Assembly (NCBI RefSeq): GCF_003944755.1
Contig: NZ_RWGU01000032.1
Span: 1-44,591 of the forward strand
From: Rhodovulum robiginosum
GTDB taxonomy: Bacteria; Pseudomonadota; Alphaproteobacteria; Rhodobacterales; Rhodobacteraceae
Length of the DNA stretch: 44,591 nucleotides
Reading direction: 5' to 3'
Part shown: positions 16,542 to 24,787 of the stretch, piece after piece
How positions within the stretch are numbered: the first letter of the stretch is position 1
Layout of the letters: each line of letters opens with the position of its first letter
Translations under genes and position numbers: made by a program
Notes under the pieces: model-generated
Seen by the model: only the letters and a program-made list of their open reading frames with translations
What the model was told of the DNA's origin: nothing
The model's database searches: none

Positions 16542-16575
16542 GGGCCCTGCCGGAAACGGCGGGGCCCTGTCTTTT
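16542..16575 (+). terminator. Rho-independent terminator of rpmB
   Basis: An 11-bp stem (16542-16552 with 16557-16567, one G-T wobble) closes a GAAA tetraloop and is followed by TGTCTTTT. It is the best intrinsic terminator in the window and lies 37 bp after the rpmB stop. Confidence 0.88.
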
Positions 16576-16644
16576 CCGGGTCCGGTCTTTCCGTCGCTTC
16601 CAAGGCGCGCGAACGGTGCGCTGCCGCGACCGGCTGTCCTTGCT

Positions 16645-16659
16645 TTGACGTTTGGTCAA
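16645..16659. promoter_or_regulatory. TTGAC-N5-GTCAA inverted repeat upstream of the dienoyl-CoA reductase gene
   Basis: A perfect 5-bp dyad with a 5-nt spacer, 52 bp before the ATG of the flavoenzyme at 16711. It includes a T-N11-A half-symmetry of the LysR type, and a LysR gene lies downstream of the enzyme. Candidate operator only; a repeat of this size can occur by chance. Confidence 0.3.
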
Positions 16660-16710
16660 GGGGTGACAGGCGCCCTCGGGCGCAGCACTCTGGCCCGCGG
16701 GGAGGACGAC

Positions 16711-18726
16711 ATGACCGACTACCCGCACCTGTTGGCCCCGCTAAAGGTCGGGCCCGTGACGCTGAAAAACCGCGTCATCATGGGCTCGATGCATACCGGG
16801 CTGGAAGAGCGCCGGGACTGGGACCGCGTTGCCGCCTTTTATGCCGCGCGGGCCCGCGGTCGTGCCGGGCTGATCGTGACCGGCGGCATGGCGCCCAATG
16901 CCGAGGGCGCGCTCTTTCCCGGCGCGGCGGGTCTATTTACGCCCGAGGACATGGCCGGCCACGCCCGTGTCACGGCGGCCGTGCACGAGGCGGGCGGGCT
17001 GATCGCAATGCAGATCCTTCATGCCGGGCGCTACGCGGCGGTGCCCGACTGCGTGGCCCCCAGCGCGCTCAAGGCGCCGATCTCGCCCTACATGCCCGTG
17101 GCGCTCGACGCCGCCGGTATCGAAAAGCAGATCGCCGACATCGCCACCGCCGCGGCGCGGGCCCGCGAGGCTGGCTATGACGGGATCGAGATCATGGGCT
17201 CGGAAGGCTATCTCATCAACGAGTTCCTGGCCCCCCGCACCAACCGGCGCGAGGATGACTGGGGCGGCTCTTGTGAAAACCGGATGCGGTTTGCGCTGGA
17301 GGTCGTGCGGCGGGTGCGCGCCGCGGTGGGCCGCGATTTCCTGTTGATCTTCCGCCTCTCGGTGATCGACCTCGTGCCCGAGGGCTCGACCTTCGACGAG
17401 GTGGTCATGCTGGCGCGGCGGCTGCAGGACGCGGGGGCCGATCTGCTCAATACCGGTATCGGCTGGCACGAATCGCGGGTGCCCACCATCGCAACCTCCG
17501 TGCCGCGGGCGGGCTTTGCGTGGGTGACCGCGCGGCTGGCGCGCGAGGTGTCGATCCCGGTCGTGGTGTCGAACCGGATCAACACGCCCGAGCTGGCCGA
17601 GCGCCTGTTGGCCGAGGGCGCGGGCGATCTGGTGTCGATGGCGCGCCCCTTCCTGGCCGATGCCGATTTCGTGGCCAAGGCGGCGGCGGGCCGGGCCGAC
17701 GAAATCGCGCCCTGCATCGCCTGCAACCAGGCCTGCATCGACCATACGTTCCTCGGCAAGATATCGACCTGCCTCGTCAACCCGCGCGCGGCCTACGAGA
17801 CCGAGTTGCGCCCCGTCCCCGCCGCGCAGCCCAAACGGATCGCGGTGGTGGGCGCGGGGCCGGCGGGCCTGTCGGCGGCGCTGGCCGCAGCGGGGCGCGG
17901 CCACGCGGTGACGCTGTTCGAGGCGTCCGGCCGGATCGGCGGGCAGTTGACCATGGCCTGCGATATACCGGGCAAGGAAGAGTTCCGCGGCCTGCTGCAG
18001 TGGTACGAGACGATGCTGGCCAAGGCGGGCGTGGCGCTCAGGCTGGGGCACCGGGCAGAGGCCGACGACCTGGCCGGGTTCGACGCGGTGGTGCTGGCCA
18101 CCGGCGTCCGGCCCCGCGACCCGTCCATCCCCGGCCAAAACCTGCCCCATGTGCAGAGCTATGTCGACGTGCTGGCGCGCAAGGCACCGGTCGGCGCCCG
18201 CGTTGCGGTGGTGGGCGCGGGGGGCATCGGCTTTGACCTGGCCGAGTACCTGGTGACTGGCGACAGCCCCACCGAAGACCCCGCCGCCTGGCGCGCCGAA
18301 TGGGGTGTGGGCGACCCGGCGCGCGACCGAGGCGGGCTTGCCCCCGGCGGACCCCGGCCCAGCCCGCCCCTGCGCTCGGTCACGCTGATGCAGCGCCGCG
18401 CCGGCAAGCCCGGCAAGGGGCTGGGCAAGACCACGGGGTGGATTCACCGCGCCGCGCTGAAGGCCAAGGGCGTCGAAATGCTGTCGGGCGTCGCCTACGA
18501 GCGGATCACGCCGGAGGGACTCGAGATCTCGCAGGACGGTGCGCGGCGGCTGATCGCGGCCGACACCGTGGTCCTCTGCGCCGGGCAGGAGCCCGAGAAC
18601 GAACTGGCCGGAAAGCTGGAGAGCCGCGGTGTTTCCTGCCACGTTATCGGCGGGGCCGAGCGCGCGGCCGAACTGGATGCCAAAAGGGCTATAAACCAGG
18701 GCACGAGGCTTGGGTTTTCCCTTTGA
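16711..18726 (+). CDS. fadH: NADH:flavin oxidoreductase, 2,4-dienoyl-CoA reductase type
   Basis: A 671-residue multidomain flavoenzyme of the FadH/trimethylamine dehydrogenase type. Residues 1 to about 330 are an Old Yellow Enzyme TIM barrel (LLAPLKVGPVTLKNRV, QILHAGRYA, NEFLAPRTNRRxDDWGG). Cysteines C335, C338, C342 and C354 form the 4Fe-4S site. Two nucleotide-binding domains follow, with GAGPAG near residue 380 (FAD) and GAGGIG near 500 (NADPH). The segment KPGKGLGKTTGWIHR and the EWG-containing insertion before it are typical of bacterial FadH, which reduces 2,4-dienoyl-CoA in unsaturated fatty acid beta-oxidation. GGAGGA at 16701-16706 fixes the ATG. Related dehydrogenases of other substrates share the architecture, so the substrate is likely but not certain. 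Confidence 0.88.
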   Translation: MTDYPHLLAPLKVGPVTLKNRVIMGSMHTGLEERRDWDRVAAFYAARARGRAGLIVTGGMAPNAEGALFPGAAGLFTPEDMAGHARVTAAVHEAGGLIAMQILHAGRYAAVPDCVAPSALKAPISPYMPVALDAAGIEKQIADIATAAARAREAGYDGIEIMGSEGYLINEFLAPRTNRREDDWGGSCENRMRFALEVVRRVRAAVGRDFLLIFRLSVIDLVPEGSTFDEVVMLARRLQDAGADLLNTGIGWHESRVPTIATSVPRAGFAWVTARLAREVSIPVVVSNRINTPELAERLLAEGAGDLVSMARPFLADADFVAKAAAGRADEIAPCIACNQACIDHTFLGKISTCLVNPRAAYETELRPVPAAQPKRIAVVGAGPAGLSAALAAAGRGHAVTLFEASGRIGGQLTMACDIPGKEEFRGLLQWYETMLAKAGVALRLGHRAEADDLAGFDAVVLATGVRPRDPSIPGQNLPHVQSYVDVLARKAPVGARVAVVGAGGIGFDLAEYLVTGDSPTEDPAAWRAEWGVGDPARDRGGLAPGGPRPSPPLRSVTLMQRRAGKPGKGLGKTTGWIHRAALKAKGVEMLSGVAYERITPEGLEISQDGARRLIAADTVVLCAGQEPENELAGKLESRGVSCHVIGGAERAAELDAKRAINQGTRLGFSL

Positions 18727-18898
18727 TTGCAATGCCTTGATGTGCCCTTGCCCAAGGCCTGCCACCTTGGTGTCTTGTTTCCACCACGATAACGATCCGT
18801 CTTTTACCCAACTATTGTCGGGCGTCTTCCGCAATCTCGCCTGAATTCGCACCGAGTATCCAACCCATCGCGGCGGGGGTGTGAGTTAAGGTGGTACG

Positions 18899-19804
18899 AT
18901 GGACCGACTGACGGAAATGGAGGCGTTCGCGACCGTGGTGGATCAGGGGGGATTCACCGATGCTGCCAAGAAAATGGGGATTTCGAAATCTGCCGTTTCC
19001 AAGCATGTGTCCTCGCTTGAGGCGCGCCTCGGCGCGCGCCTGTTGAACCGGACGACCCGGCGGGTAAGCCCGACCGAGATCGGCCTTGCCTATTACGATC
19101 GCGCGCGGCGCGTGCTGAACGATGCCGGAGAGGCCGACGCGCTGGTCACCTCGATGCAATCGGCCCCGTCGGGGCTTTTGCGCATATCGGTGGCGACCGA
19201 TTTCGGGGTCAATCATCTCTCGCCGGTGCTGGGCGATTTCCTGCGCGAATATCCCGATATCACCGTGAACATGGTGTTGAACAACCGCTATGTGGAGCTG
19301 ATCTCGGAAGGATTCGACATGGCGATCCGCGTGGGCGAGTTGGAAGACAGCAGCCTGCGCGCCCGCAAGCTGACCGAGACGACCAAGCGGATGATCGGCT
19401 CGCCCGCCTATTTCCAGAAATTCGGCCGGCCGCAGAAGATCGACGATCTGAACGAGCACAAGCTTTTGCACTATTCCAACCAGTCCAGCGGCAACGTCTG
19501 GAAGCTGACCGCCCCCTCGGGCGAAAAGCGCCAGGTGCGCACGGCGGGCTGGTTGACGGTGAATGACGGCCAGTCGCTGTTGAATGCGGCGATCTCGGGC
19601 CTTGGCATCGCCTACCTGCCGAGCTTCCTGTTTCTGGAGGCGATGAAAGAGGGCCTCGTGGAAGAGGCGATCCCCGACTTGCCGGCCGAAAAGCTGGGCA
19701 TTTACGCAGTCTACCCGCCGGGCCGGTTCACTCAGCCCAAGGTGCGCGCCTTCATCGACTTCCTCGTCGATGTCTTCGCCGACGCGGGCCCCGACGAGTG
19801 GTAA
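18899..19804 (+). CDS. LysR family transcriptional regulator
   Basis: A 301-residue LysR-type regulator. The N-terminal winged HTH reads MEAFATVVDQGGFTDAAKKMG, then SKSAVSKHVSSLEARLG and LLNRTTRRVSPTEIG (residues about 1-60). The rest is a periplasmic-binding-protein-like effector domain (GLLRISVATDFGVNHLSPVLGDFL, FDMAIRVGELEDSSLRARKL). It resembles the large group of LysR proteins related to DsdC/CrgA-like clade members with unknown effectors. It lies 172 bp downstream of the dienoyl-CoA reductase-type gene in the same direction. LysR proteins commonly control a neighbouring, often divergent, gene; here no divergent partner exists, so the target is unclear. Confidence 0.92.
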   Translation: MDRLTEMEAFATVVDQGGFTDAAKKMGISKSAVSKHVSSLEARLGARLLNRTTRRVSPTEIGLAYYDRARRVLNDAGEADALVTSMQSAPSGLLRISVATDFGVNHLSPVLGDFLREYPDITVNMVLNNRYVELISEGFDMAIRVGELEDSSLRARKLTETTKRMIGSPAYFQKFGRPQKIDDLNEHKLLHYSNQSSGNVWKLTAPSGEKRQVRTAGWLTVNDGQSLLNAAISGLGIAYLPSFLFLEAMKEGLVEEAIPDLPAEKLGIYAVYPPGRFTQPKVRAFIDFLVDVFADAGPDEW

Positions 19805-19819
19805 GGCGATAGGCAGACC

Positions 19820-19841
19820 GCTCTGCCCCTCGGGGCAGGGC
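19820..19841. terminator. Hairpin after the LysR gene
   Basis: An inverted repeat 15 bp after the LysR stop: 19820-19829 pairs with 19832-19841 with one wobble, built on CTGCCCC/GGGGCAG. It is GC-rich and lies between convergent genes, but no T run follows, so it may be a rho-independent-like or merely attenuating structure. Confidence 0.4.
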
Positions 19842-20072
19842 CGTGTTCCATTGCACATCAAGTCCGAAGCGGGGCGCCCAGCGCCCCGTCGGTCGTGCGC
19901 CGGCCCGCGCATGGGCGCTGCCTGCATGGCCCGGTGACGCTCGTCCATGCACCAGCGGCCAGGCGATCCGCGCCCGAGCGAGCGTGGTCTTGCCGGCGTC
20001 GTTTCTCGTGAACCGAAACCATTGCCGCGCGACCGGACGGGCCGTGCGGGCATCGCCTGCCGGAGAGATCGT

Positions 20073-21008
20073 TCAGCGCGTCGAAGAGACGATCGCCTCG
20101 ACCCGCCGGTTCAGCGTGCGCCCGGTCTCGGTCAGGTTGCTGGCGAGCGGCGCAAGAAAGCCCACGCCCTCGGCCGCCAGCTGCCCGGCGGGCACGCCCA
20201 GCCGGCCGATCAGGTGGTCCATCACAGCGCGGGCCCGTTCGCGCGACAGCGCCACGTTGCTGGCCAGCCCGCCCTCTGCATCGGTATGGCCCACCAGCAC
20301 CACCGAGCGGTCGGGATGGTCGCGCAGGTAGGCGGCGAGCGCTTCGAGCGAGGCGAAATCCTCGCCGTCGAGTTGGGAAGAACCGGTGGCAAAGCGCACG
20401 TCTTTCAGCACCGTTCGGCCGGCCTGGTCCAGTTGGTCGGACAGCGCGCCGCTTTCGGCGGGCAGGGTGGGCAGCGGCCGCTTGGTCGAGCCGCGGCTAT
20501 CGGCCGGTGCGGGCTCGGCGGCGCCGATCCGGGTCATCTGGACAAAGCCGCGGGTCGAAGACCGGCTGACCATGAGGCTGACATAGTCGGGCTCGCCCGA
20601 GGCGGTGTTGCGCGCCGACAGAAAGCGGAAATCGCCTAGGTCCACATGCATCACCGGTTCGGGCAGCAACTCGACCGAATAGCGGAAATCGAACCCGCCG
20701 CATTCGGCGGCGGCGCAGTCGTAGATCACCGCATAGCCGGCCTCGATCAACGCCGCGCGCAGAGGCGCCAGGATTTGCAGGGTGGTCATCCCCTCGCCCG
20801 GCACATGCCACACCCGCGTCGTGACCTTGCCCTCGGCGCGCAGCATCGGCACCTCGCCGTCGGCGAAGGGTCCGACGGGCACCGCGTAACTGCCTGCCAC
20901 GATTTGCCTTTCGGCCACCGGGGCCTCGGCGCCCGGTGGCGTGACGGCCAGTGCCCAGGGCGCGGTGGGAAAGACCACCGCCGCCGCGATCAGTGCCGCG
21001 CGTCTCAT
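20073..21008 (-). CDS. OmpA family protein
   Basis: A 311-residue envelope protein. It has an N-terminal signal peptide (MRRAALIAAAVVFPTAPWALA), a central domain of about 150 residues with no recognised family, and a C-terminal OmpA/MotB peptidoglycan-binding domain. That domain has VRFATGSSQL, VLVGHTDAEGG, VALSRERARAVMDHL and a final ASNLTETGRTLNRRVE, which carries the residues that bind diaminopimelate. No transmembrane beta-barrel domain is apparent, so it is probably periplasmic and anchored to peptidoglycan. The ATG at 21008 overlaps the stop of the AhpD-like gene by 4 bp. It is the last gene of a minus-strand operon that starts with the CinA-like gene. The gene is convergent with the LysR gene. 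Confidence 0.88.
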   Translation of the reverse strand: MRRAALIAAAVVFPTAPWALAVTPPGAEAPVAERQIVAGSYAVPVGPFADGEVPMLRAEGKVTTRVWHVPGEGMTTLQILAPLRAALIEAGYAVIYDCAAAECGGFDFRYSVELLPEPVMHVDLGDFRFLSARNTASGEPDYVSLMVSRSSTRGFVQMTRIGAAEPAPADSRGSTKRPLPTLPAESGALSDQLDQAGRTVLKDVRFATGSSQLDGEDFASLEALAAYLRDHPDRSVVLVGHTDAEGGLASNVALSRERARAVMDHLIGRLGVPAGQLAAEGVGFLAPLASNLTETGRTLNRRVEAIVSSTR

Positions 21009-21580
21009 CGGGCTGCGCCGTGATACTCCGGGTTGGGCTCCATTCCCACGGCCGAGGCCACGCGGTTGGTCATGTTGAAGAACCCCACGACCGCGGCGAT
21101 GTCCCAGATATCGCGCTCGGAAAAGCCTGCGTCGCGCAGCGTGGCGCGGTCGGCCTCGTCCACCCGGTGGCTGGCCTCGGTCAGCCGGGCCGCGAAATCC
21201 AGCATGGCGCGCTGGCGGGCGTCCAGCGGCGCGGCGCGGTAGTTCATCACCATCGCCTCGCCCAGCGCGGGGTCGCCCGACAGTTCGCGTACCGCCGCCC
21301 CGTGGGCGACCTGGCAATACCAGCACCGGTTGATCGACGAGACCACGACCGCGATCATCTCGCGCTCCAGCTTCGACAGCCCGCTCTCGCCCAACATCAG
21401 GTCGCTATACATCGCCGAAAACGCGTTCAACTTGTCGATGTCGAAGGCATAGGCCTTCAGCACATTGGGCACGAGGCCAAGCTTTTCCTCGCAGATGGCA
21501 AAGTATTTCTCCGTGGCCTCGGGCAGGGGCGTGGCCATGTCGAGGTCGAGGGCGGTCGGGGTTTTTCGGTTGGTCGTCAC
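21005..21580 (-). CDS. AhpD-like carboxymuconolactone decarboxylase family (peroxidase-related) protein
   Basis: A 191-residue all-helical protein of the CMD/AhpD superfamily, peroxidase-related subfamily. The active-site pattern E-x11-C-x2-C-x3-H is intact: E74, C86, C89 and H93 in SSINRCWYCQVAHG. The C-terminal DIWDIAAVVGFFNMTNRVA is typical. Members act as thiol-dependent alkyl hydroperoxide reductases, with the CxxC pair cycling between dithiol and disulfide; the physiological reductant here is unknown. It lies 15 bp downstream of the GNAT gene and overlaps the OmpA-like start by 4 bp, so all belong to one operon. Pairing of a peroxidase with an OmpA protein has no obvious functional explanation. 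Confidence 0.9.
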   Translation of the reverse strand: MTTNRKTPTALDLDMATPLPEATEKYFAICEEKLGLVPNVLKAYAFDIDKLNAFSAMYSDLMLGESGLSKLEREMIAVVVSSINRCWYCQVAHGAAVRELSGDPALGEAMVMNYRAAPLDARQRAMLDFAARLTEASHRVDEADRATLRDAGFSERDIWDIAAVVGFFNMTNRVASAVGMEPNPEYHGAAR

Positions 21581-21595
21581 GGGTATTGCACGCTT

Positions 21596-22312
21596 TCAGG
21601 CCGTCAGGATGCGGTAATGGTAGTTTTCCACAACTGCCATGCCGAGGGAAGCATAGAGCGCACGGGCCGCTGCATTCTCCTCGGTCACCAACGCCGCCAG
21701 GATGCCGGCCCCGGCGTCGGCCGCCCATAGGGCGGTCGCGCGCATCAGGTTGCCGGCCACCCCCTGGCGGCGGTGGGCGGGCGCGACTTCCAGGGCATGA
21801 CACAGTGCGACCGGGCCGTGACAGGCGGCAAAGGCCACCCCCGCGGCGCGGTCGTTCTGCCGGCCCAGAAGCGCGGTTTTGGGGCCCACGACCCGGCCCA
21901 TCACCGCCAGCCGCGCCGGGCCGATGCCGCCCTCGGCCCAGATATCTTCCATGATCCTGAGCGGCGGCCACATGGTGAAGGCGCTGACCGGGGGCGGCGG
22001 CGCGGTGGCCAGCATGGCGACCGGTGCAGCCAGCACGACGACCGGATCGATGCGCACATAGCCCCGCGCGGCGAGGGCGTGATCGAGCGGCCGCTGGGCG
22101 CCGCGTATCTGGTAAAGCGGCGTCTGGCCCAGCGCGCGCATCGCGTCCTCGGCGCGGGCGAGGTCGGCCTCGGTGACGCGCCCTTGCACCGTTGCGGCCG
22201 ATACGCGCTTGCCGCCGCCCTGTCCGTCGCGCACGGTGATCGGCCCGACCTCCTGCCGCGCGGCCGGTGGCCAGGTGGCCTCGATCGCGGCGAACCAGTC
22301 GGTTTCGGTCAC
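21596..22312 (-). CDS. GNAT family N-acetyltransferase
   Basis: A 238-residue protein with a C-terminal GNAT domain. Acetyl-CoA-binding motif A reads LEVAPAHRRQGVAGNLMRAT (with R-R-x-G-x-A), followed by LVTEENAAARALYASLGM and the terminal VENYHYR often found in EIS-like and roseobacter GNATs. The N-terminal about 100 residues are divergent and may be a degenerate second GNAT fold. The start is taken as the GTG at 22312, which overlaps the CinA-like stop codon (GTGA); the frame extends to 22339, but that would lie inside the preceding gene. The substrate is unknown. Translational coupling with the CinA-like gene is likely. Confidence 0.85.
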   Translation of the reverse strand: MTETDWFAAIEATWPPAARQEVGPITVRDGQGGGKRVSAATVQGRVTEADLARAEDAMRALGQTPLYQIRGAQRPLDHALAARGYVRIDPVVVLAAPVAMLATAPPPPVSAFTMWPPLRIMEDIWAEGGIGPARLAVMGRVVGPKTALLGRQNDRAAGVAFAACHGPVALCHALEVAPAHRRQGVAGNLMRATALWAADAGAGILAALVTEENAAARALYASLGMAVVENYHYRILTA

Positions 22313-23040
22313 GTGCGTCCCTCGGGGATCAGCGCGCAAAGCCGCCCCATGGCGGCGTCGATCTGGGCGCCGTCCTCGCCGCGGATCACGACATTCGTGC
22401 CGTAAACCCCGTCGCGCTGATACGGGTAAGAGCCGATCGAGAGCCCCGGAAACTCGTCGGCCAGCGCGCGCAGGGGGCCGGCGATATCGCCCTCGGCAAG
22501 GCCGAGGTTGAGGTTTTGCGACAACAGCGGTGCGCCGCCGGTCAGCGTCGGCAGCACGCTGGCCACCATCGCCTGAAAGACCGACGGCACGCCCGCCATG
22601 ACATGCACGTTGCCGATGGTGAACCCGGGCGCGGCCGAGATCGGGTTGTCGATCAGCGCAGCGCCTTCGGGGATGCGCGCCATCCTGAGGCGCGCCTCGT
22701 TCATCTCGCGCCCCATCCGGTCGTAATACTCCTGCATGACGGCGCGGGCGTCCTCGCGCACGTCGATGGCGGCGCCAAAGGCCGCGGCGACCGCGTCGGC
22801 GGTGATGTCGTCATGCGTCGGCCCGATGCCCCCCGAGGTGAACACCAGGTCGTGGCCGGCGCTGAGCGCGCGCAGCGCCTCGACGATGCGCTCGTGAATG
22901 TCGGGCACCACGCGCACCTCGGCCAGCCTGATGCCGTGCTTGGTCAACTCGCCGGCGAGGAAGTGCATGTTCGAATCGCGCGTCCGCCCTGACAGGATCT
23001 CGTCTCCGATCACCAGCATGGCCGCTTCCGGGTTGCCCAT
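22309..23040 (-). CDS. CinA-like molybdopterin-binding (MoCF_biosynth) domain protein
   Basis: A 243-residue protein with the MoaB/Mog-like competence-damage (CinA N-terminal) domain. It has AAMLVIGDEILSGRTRDSN at the start and VFTSGGIGPTHDDITADAVA in the middle, the two hallmark segments, followed by MAGVPSVFQAM. The C-terminal NMN-deamidase domain found in full-length CinA (about 400 residues) is absent; in alphaproteobacteria it is commonly a separate protein. The domain is related to ADP-ribose pyrophosphatase activity in CinA, but the role of the short form is uncertain. AAGGAGG precedes the ATG at 23040. It is divergent from sfsA with 45 bp between starts and is the first gene of the four-gene operon ending with the OmpA-like gene. 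Confidence 0.9.
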   Translation of the reverse strand: MGNPEAAMLVIGDEILSGRTRDSNMHFLAGELTKHGIRLAEVRVVPDIHERIVEALRALSAGHDLVFTSGGIGPTHDDITADAVAAAFGAAIDVREDARAVMQEYYDRMGREMNEARLRMARIPEGAALIDNPISAAPGFTIGNVHVMAGVPSVFQAMVASVLPTLTGGAPLLSQNLNLGLAEGDIAGPLRALADEFPGLSIGSYPYQRDGVYGTNVVIRGEDGAQIDAAMGRLCALIPEGRT

Positions 23041-23085
23041 CGTGCCCTCCTTGTCGCCCCTACCGGCCCGGTATAGGACCGCACC

Positions 23086-23802
23086 ATGCGCTTTCAAACC
23101 CCTCTCGTTCGGGCGACGCTGGTGCGCCGCTACAAACGCTTTCTCGCCGACGCGCGGCTGGAAGACGGGCGCGAGGTCACGGCCCATTGCCCAAACCCCG
23201 GCGCGATGCTGGGGCTCAAGGCGCCCGGCACGCCGATCTGGCTGGAGCCCAACGACGACCCGCGGCGCAAGCTGAACTACGCCTGGCGGCTGGCCGAATT
23301 GCCGGGTGGACACTGGGCCGGGATCGACGCGGGCCTGCCCAACCGCGTGGTGGCCGAGGCGCTGGCCGACGGCCGCATCGCCGAGGCGGCAGGTTACGAC
23401 AGCGTGCGGCCAGAGGTGAAATACGGGCAGAAAAGCCGCGTCGATTTCCTGCTGACCGGCGCAGGCCGGCCCGATTTCTACCTCGAGGTCAAGAACGTGC
23501 ATCTCAGGCGCGCCGATGACTGGGCCGAGTTTCCCGACAGCGTCACCGCCCGCGGCGCGCGGCACATGGCCGACCTGGCCGCGATGGCGGGCGCGGGGCA
23601 CCGGGCGGCGGTGCTCTATCTCGTCCAGCGCAGCGATTGCGCGCGCCTGCGCCTGGCCGCCGATCTCGACCCCGCCTATGCAACGGCCGCCCGCGCGGCG
23701 CGTGAGGCCGGCGTCGAGATGCTGTGCTATGGCACCGACATCTCGCCCGAGAGGGTCACGCTGGCCGATCACATGCCCGTGGACCTTGCGCCGCAGCCCT
23801 AG
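23086..23802 (+). CDS. sfsA: SfsA family DNA/RNA nuclease-like protein
   Basis: A 238-residue SfsA protein, of normal family length. It has an N-terminal OB-like domain (LVRRYKRFLADARLEDG, AHCPNPGAMLGL) and a C-terminal nuclease-like domain with SRVDFLL and YLEVKNVHL, where D and the E-x-K pair form a PD-(D/E)xK-type site, then FPDSVTARGARHM and LYLVQRSDC. E. coli SfsA was first linked to maltose metabolism gene expression; nuclease activity is a later proposal. It is divergent from the CinA-like gene, with only 45 bp between starts, so promoters must overlap. map follows 64 bp downstream on the same strand, a neighbour pair common in alphaproteobacteria. Confidence 0.93.
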   Translation: MRFQTPLVRATLVRRYKRFLADARLEDGREVTAHCPNPGAMLGLKAPGTPIWLEPNDDPRRKLNYAWRLAELPGGHWAGIDAGLPNRVVAEALADGRIAEAAGYDSVRPEVKYGQKSRVDFLLTGAGRPDFYLEVKNVHLRRADDWAEFPDSVTARGARHMADLAAMAGAGHRAAVLYLVQRSDCARLRLAADLDPAYATAARAAREAGVEMLCYGTDISPERVTLADHMPVDLAPQP

Positions 23803-23854
23803 CCCCCCTCTGGCAAATAACCGCAATGCGCTTTATCTAACGTCAGGAAAAGCC

Positions 23855-23860
23855 AAGGAG
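23855..23860 (+). promoter_or_regulatory. Ribosome-binding site that selects the TTG start of map
   Basis: AAGGAG lies 6 nt before TTG 23867. No ATG in the frame fits between the sfsA stop and the first conserved residues of methionine aminopeptidase, so this site decides the start. Confidence 0.8.
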
Positions 23861-23866
23861 CAGACG

Positions 23867-24682
23867 TTGGACGACAAGACGCGCGGCCGCCTGACCAAGG
23901 ATGGCATCCGGATCTATGACAGGGCCGATTTCGCGGGGATGCACCAGGCCGGCCGGCTGGCCGCCGAGATCCTCGACGCGATGGCCCCTCTCGTCGTGCC
24001 CGGCCGGAGCACGGGCGAGCTTGACGAGGCGATCACCCGCATGGTCGACGAGGCGGGGGCGACCTCGGCCACGATCGGCTACAAGGGCTACCGCCATGCA
24101 AGCTGCATCTCGGTCAACCACGTGGTCTGTCACGGCATTCCCGGCGAAAAGCTTCTCAAGGACGGCGACATCCTGAATATCGACGTCACCGTGATCGTCG
24201 ATGGCTGGTACGGCGACACCTCGCGGATGTACGTGGCCGGAAAGCTGTCGCGCAAGGCCGAGCGGCTGATCCAGGTCACCCACGACGCGCTGATGAAGGG
24301 GATCGAGGCGGTTCGGCCCGGCAACACGTTCGGCGATATCGGCCACGCCATCCAGAGCCATGTCGAGGCCCACCGCATGAGCGTCGTGCGCGATTTCTGC
24401 GGCCACGGGCTGGGGCGCGTGTTCCACGCGCCGCCCAACGTGTTGCATTACGGCCGTTCGGGCATGGGCCCCGCGCTGGAGGAAGGCATGTTCTTCACCA
24501 TCGAGCCGATGGTGAACCTGGGCCGCCCCGAGACCAAGGTCCTGTCCGACGACTGGACGGCGGTGACCCGTGACAAGTCGCTATCGGCGCAGTTCGAACA
24601 TTCGATCGGGGTGACGGCCGATGGCTGCGAGGTGTTCACCCACTCGCCGGCGGGACTGTTCCACCCGACCTACGCGACCTGA
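23867..24682 (+). CDS. map: Type I methionine aminopeptidase
   Basis: A 271-residue MetAP with the full set of metal ligands of the pita-bread fold: D106 (NIDVTVIVDGWYGDTSR), D117, H180 (CGHGLG), E213 (FFTIEPM) and E244 (FEHSIGVT), plus the substrate-contacting H89 in VCHGIPG. It removes the initiator methionine from nascent proteins. The start is TTG at 23867, chosen from AAGGAG 6 nt upstream; the protein then begins MDDKTRGRLTKDGIRIYD, as in related alphaproteobacteria. The open frame extends upstream through sfsA in another frame and is not coding there. A 10-bp inverted repeat and the hydrolase gene follow. Confidence 0.96.
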   Translation: MDDKTRGRLTKDGIRIYDRADFAGMHQAGRLAAEILDAMAPLVVPGRSTGELDEAITRMVDEAGATSATIGYKGYRHASCISVNHVVCHGIPGEKLLKDGDILNIDVTVIVDGWYGDTSRMYVAGKLSRKAERLIQVTHDALMKGIEAVRPGNTFGDIGHAIQSHVEAHRMSVVRDFCGHGLGRVFHAPPNVLHYGRSGMGPALEEGMFFTIEPMVNLGRPETKVLSDDWTAVTRDKSLSAQFEHSIGVTADGCEVFTHSPAGLFHPTYAT

Positions 24683-24720
24683 CGCCGCGACGCCGCCGGT
24701 ATTGGCCGCGCCGGGCCTGA

Positions 24721-24763
24721 CCTCTGCGCGCCGCATGCTAGATGTGACGCACACGCGCAGAGG
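24721..24763. repeat. 10-bp perfect inverted repeat upstream of the hydrolase gene
   Basis: CCTCTGCGCG at 24721-24730 and its exact complement at 24754-24763 flank a 23-nt loop. It lies between the map stop and the ATG at 24788. It could be an operator, an mRNA hairpin occluding translation, or a map transcription end; there is no T run. Confidence 0.6.
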
Positions 24764-24787
24764 CAGAGCAGAAGGACGCCGCAGGCC

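Noticed and set aside
16933-18852. 639-codon open frame antisense to the dienoyl-CoA reductase-type gene
   Set aside because: Long only because of high GC; low-complexity Arg/Gly/His-rich translation with no domain, while the plus strand has complete Fe-S and Rossmann motifs.
22309-23826. Extended frame for the CinA-like gene up to 23826
   Set aside because: The extension is antisense to sfsA; AAGGAGG before ATG 23040 gives a normal CinA-like N-terminus.
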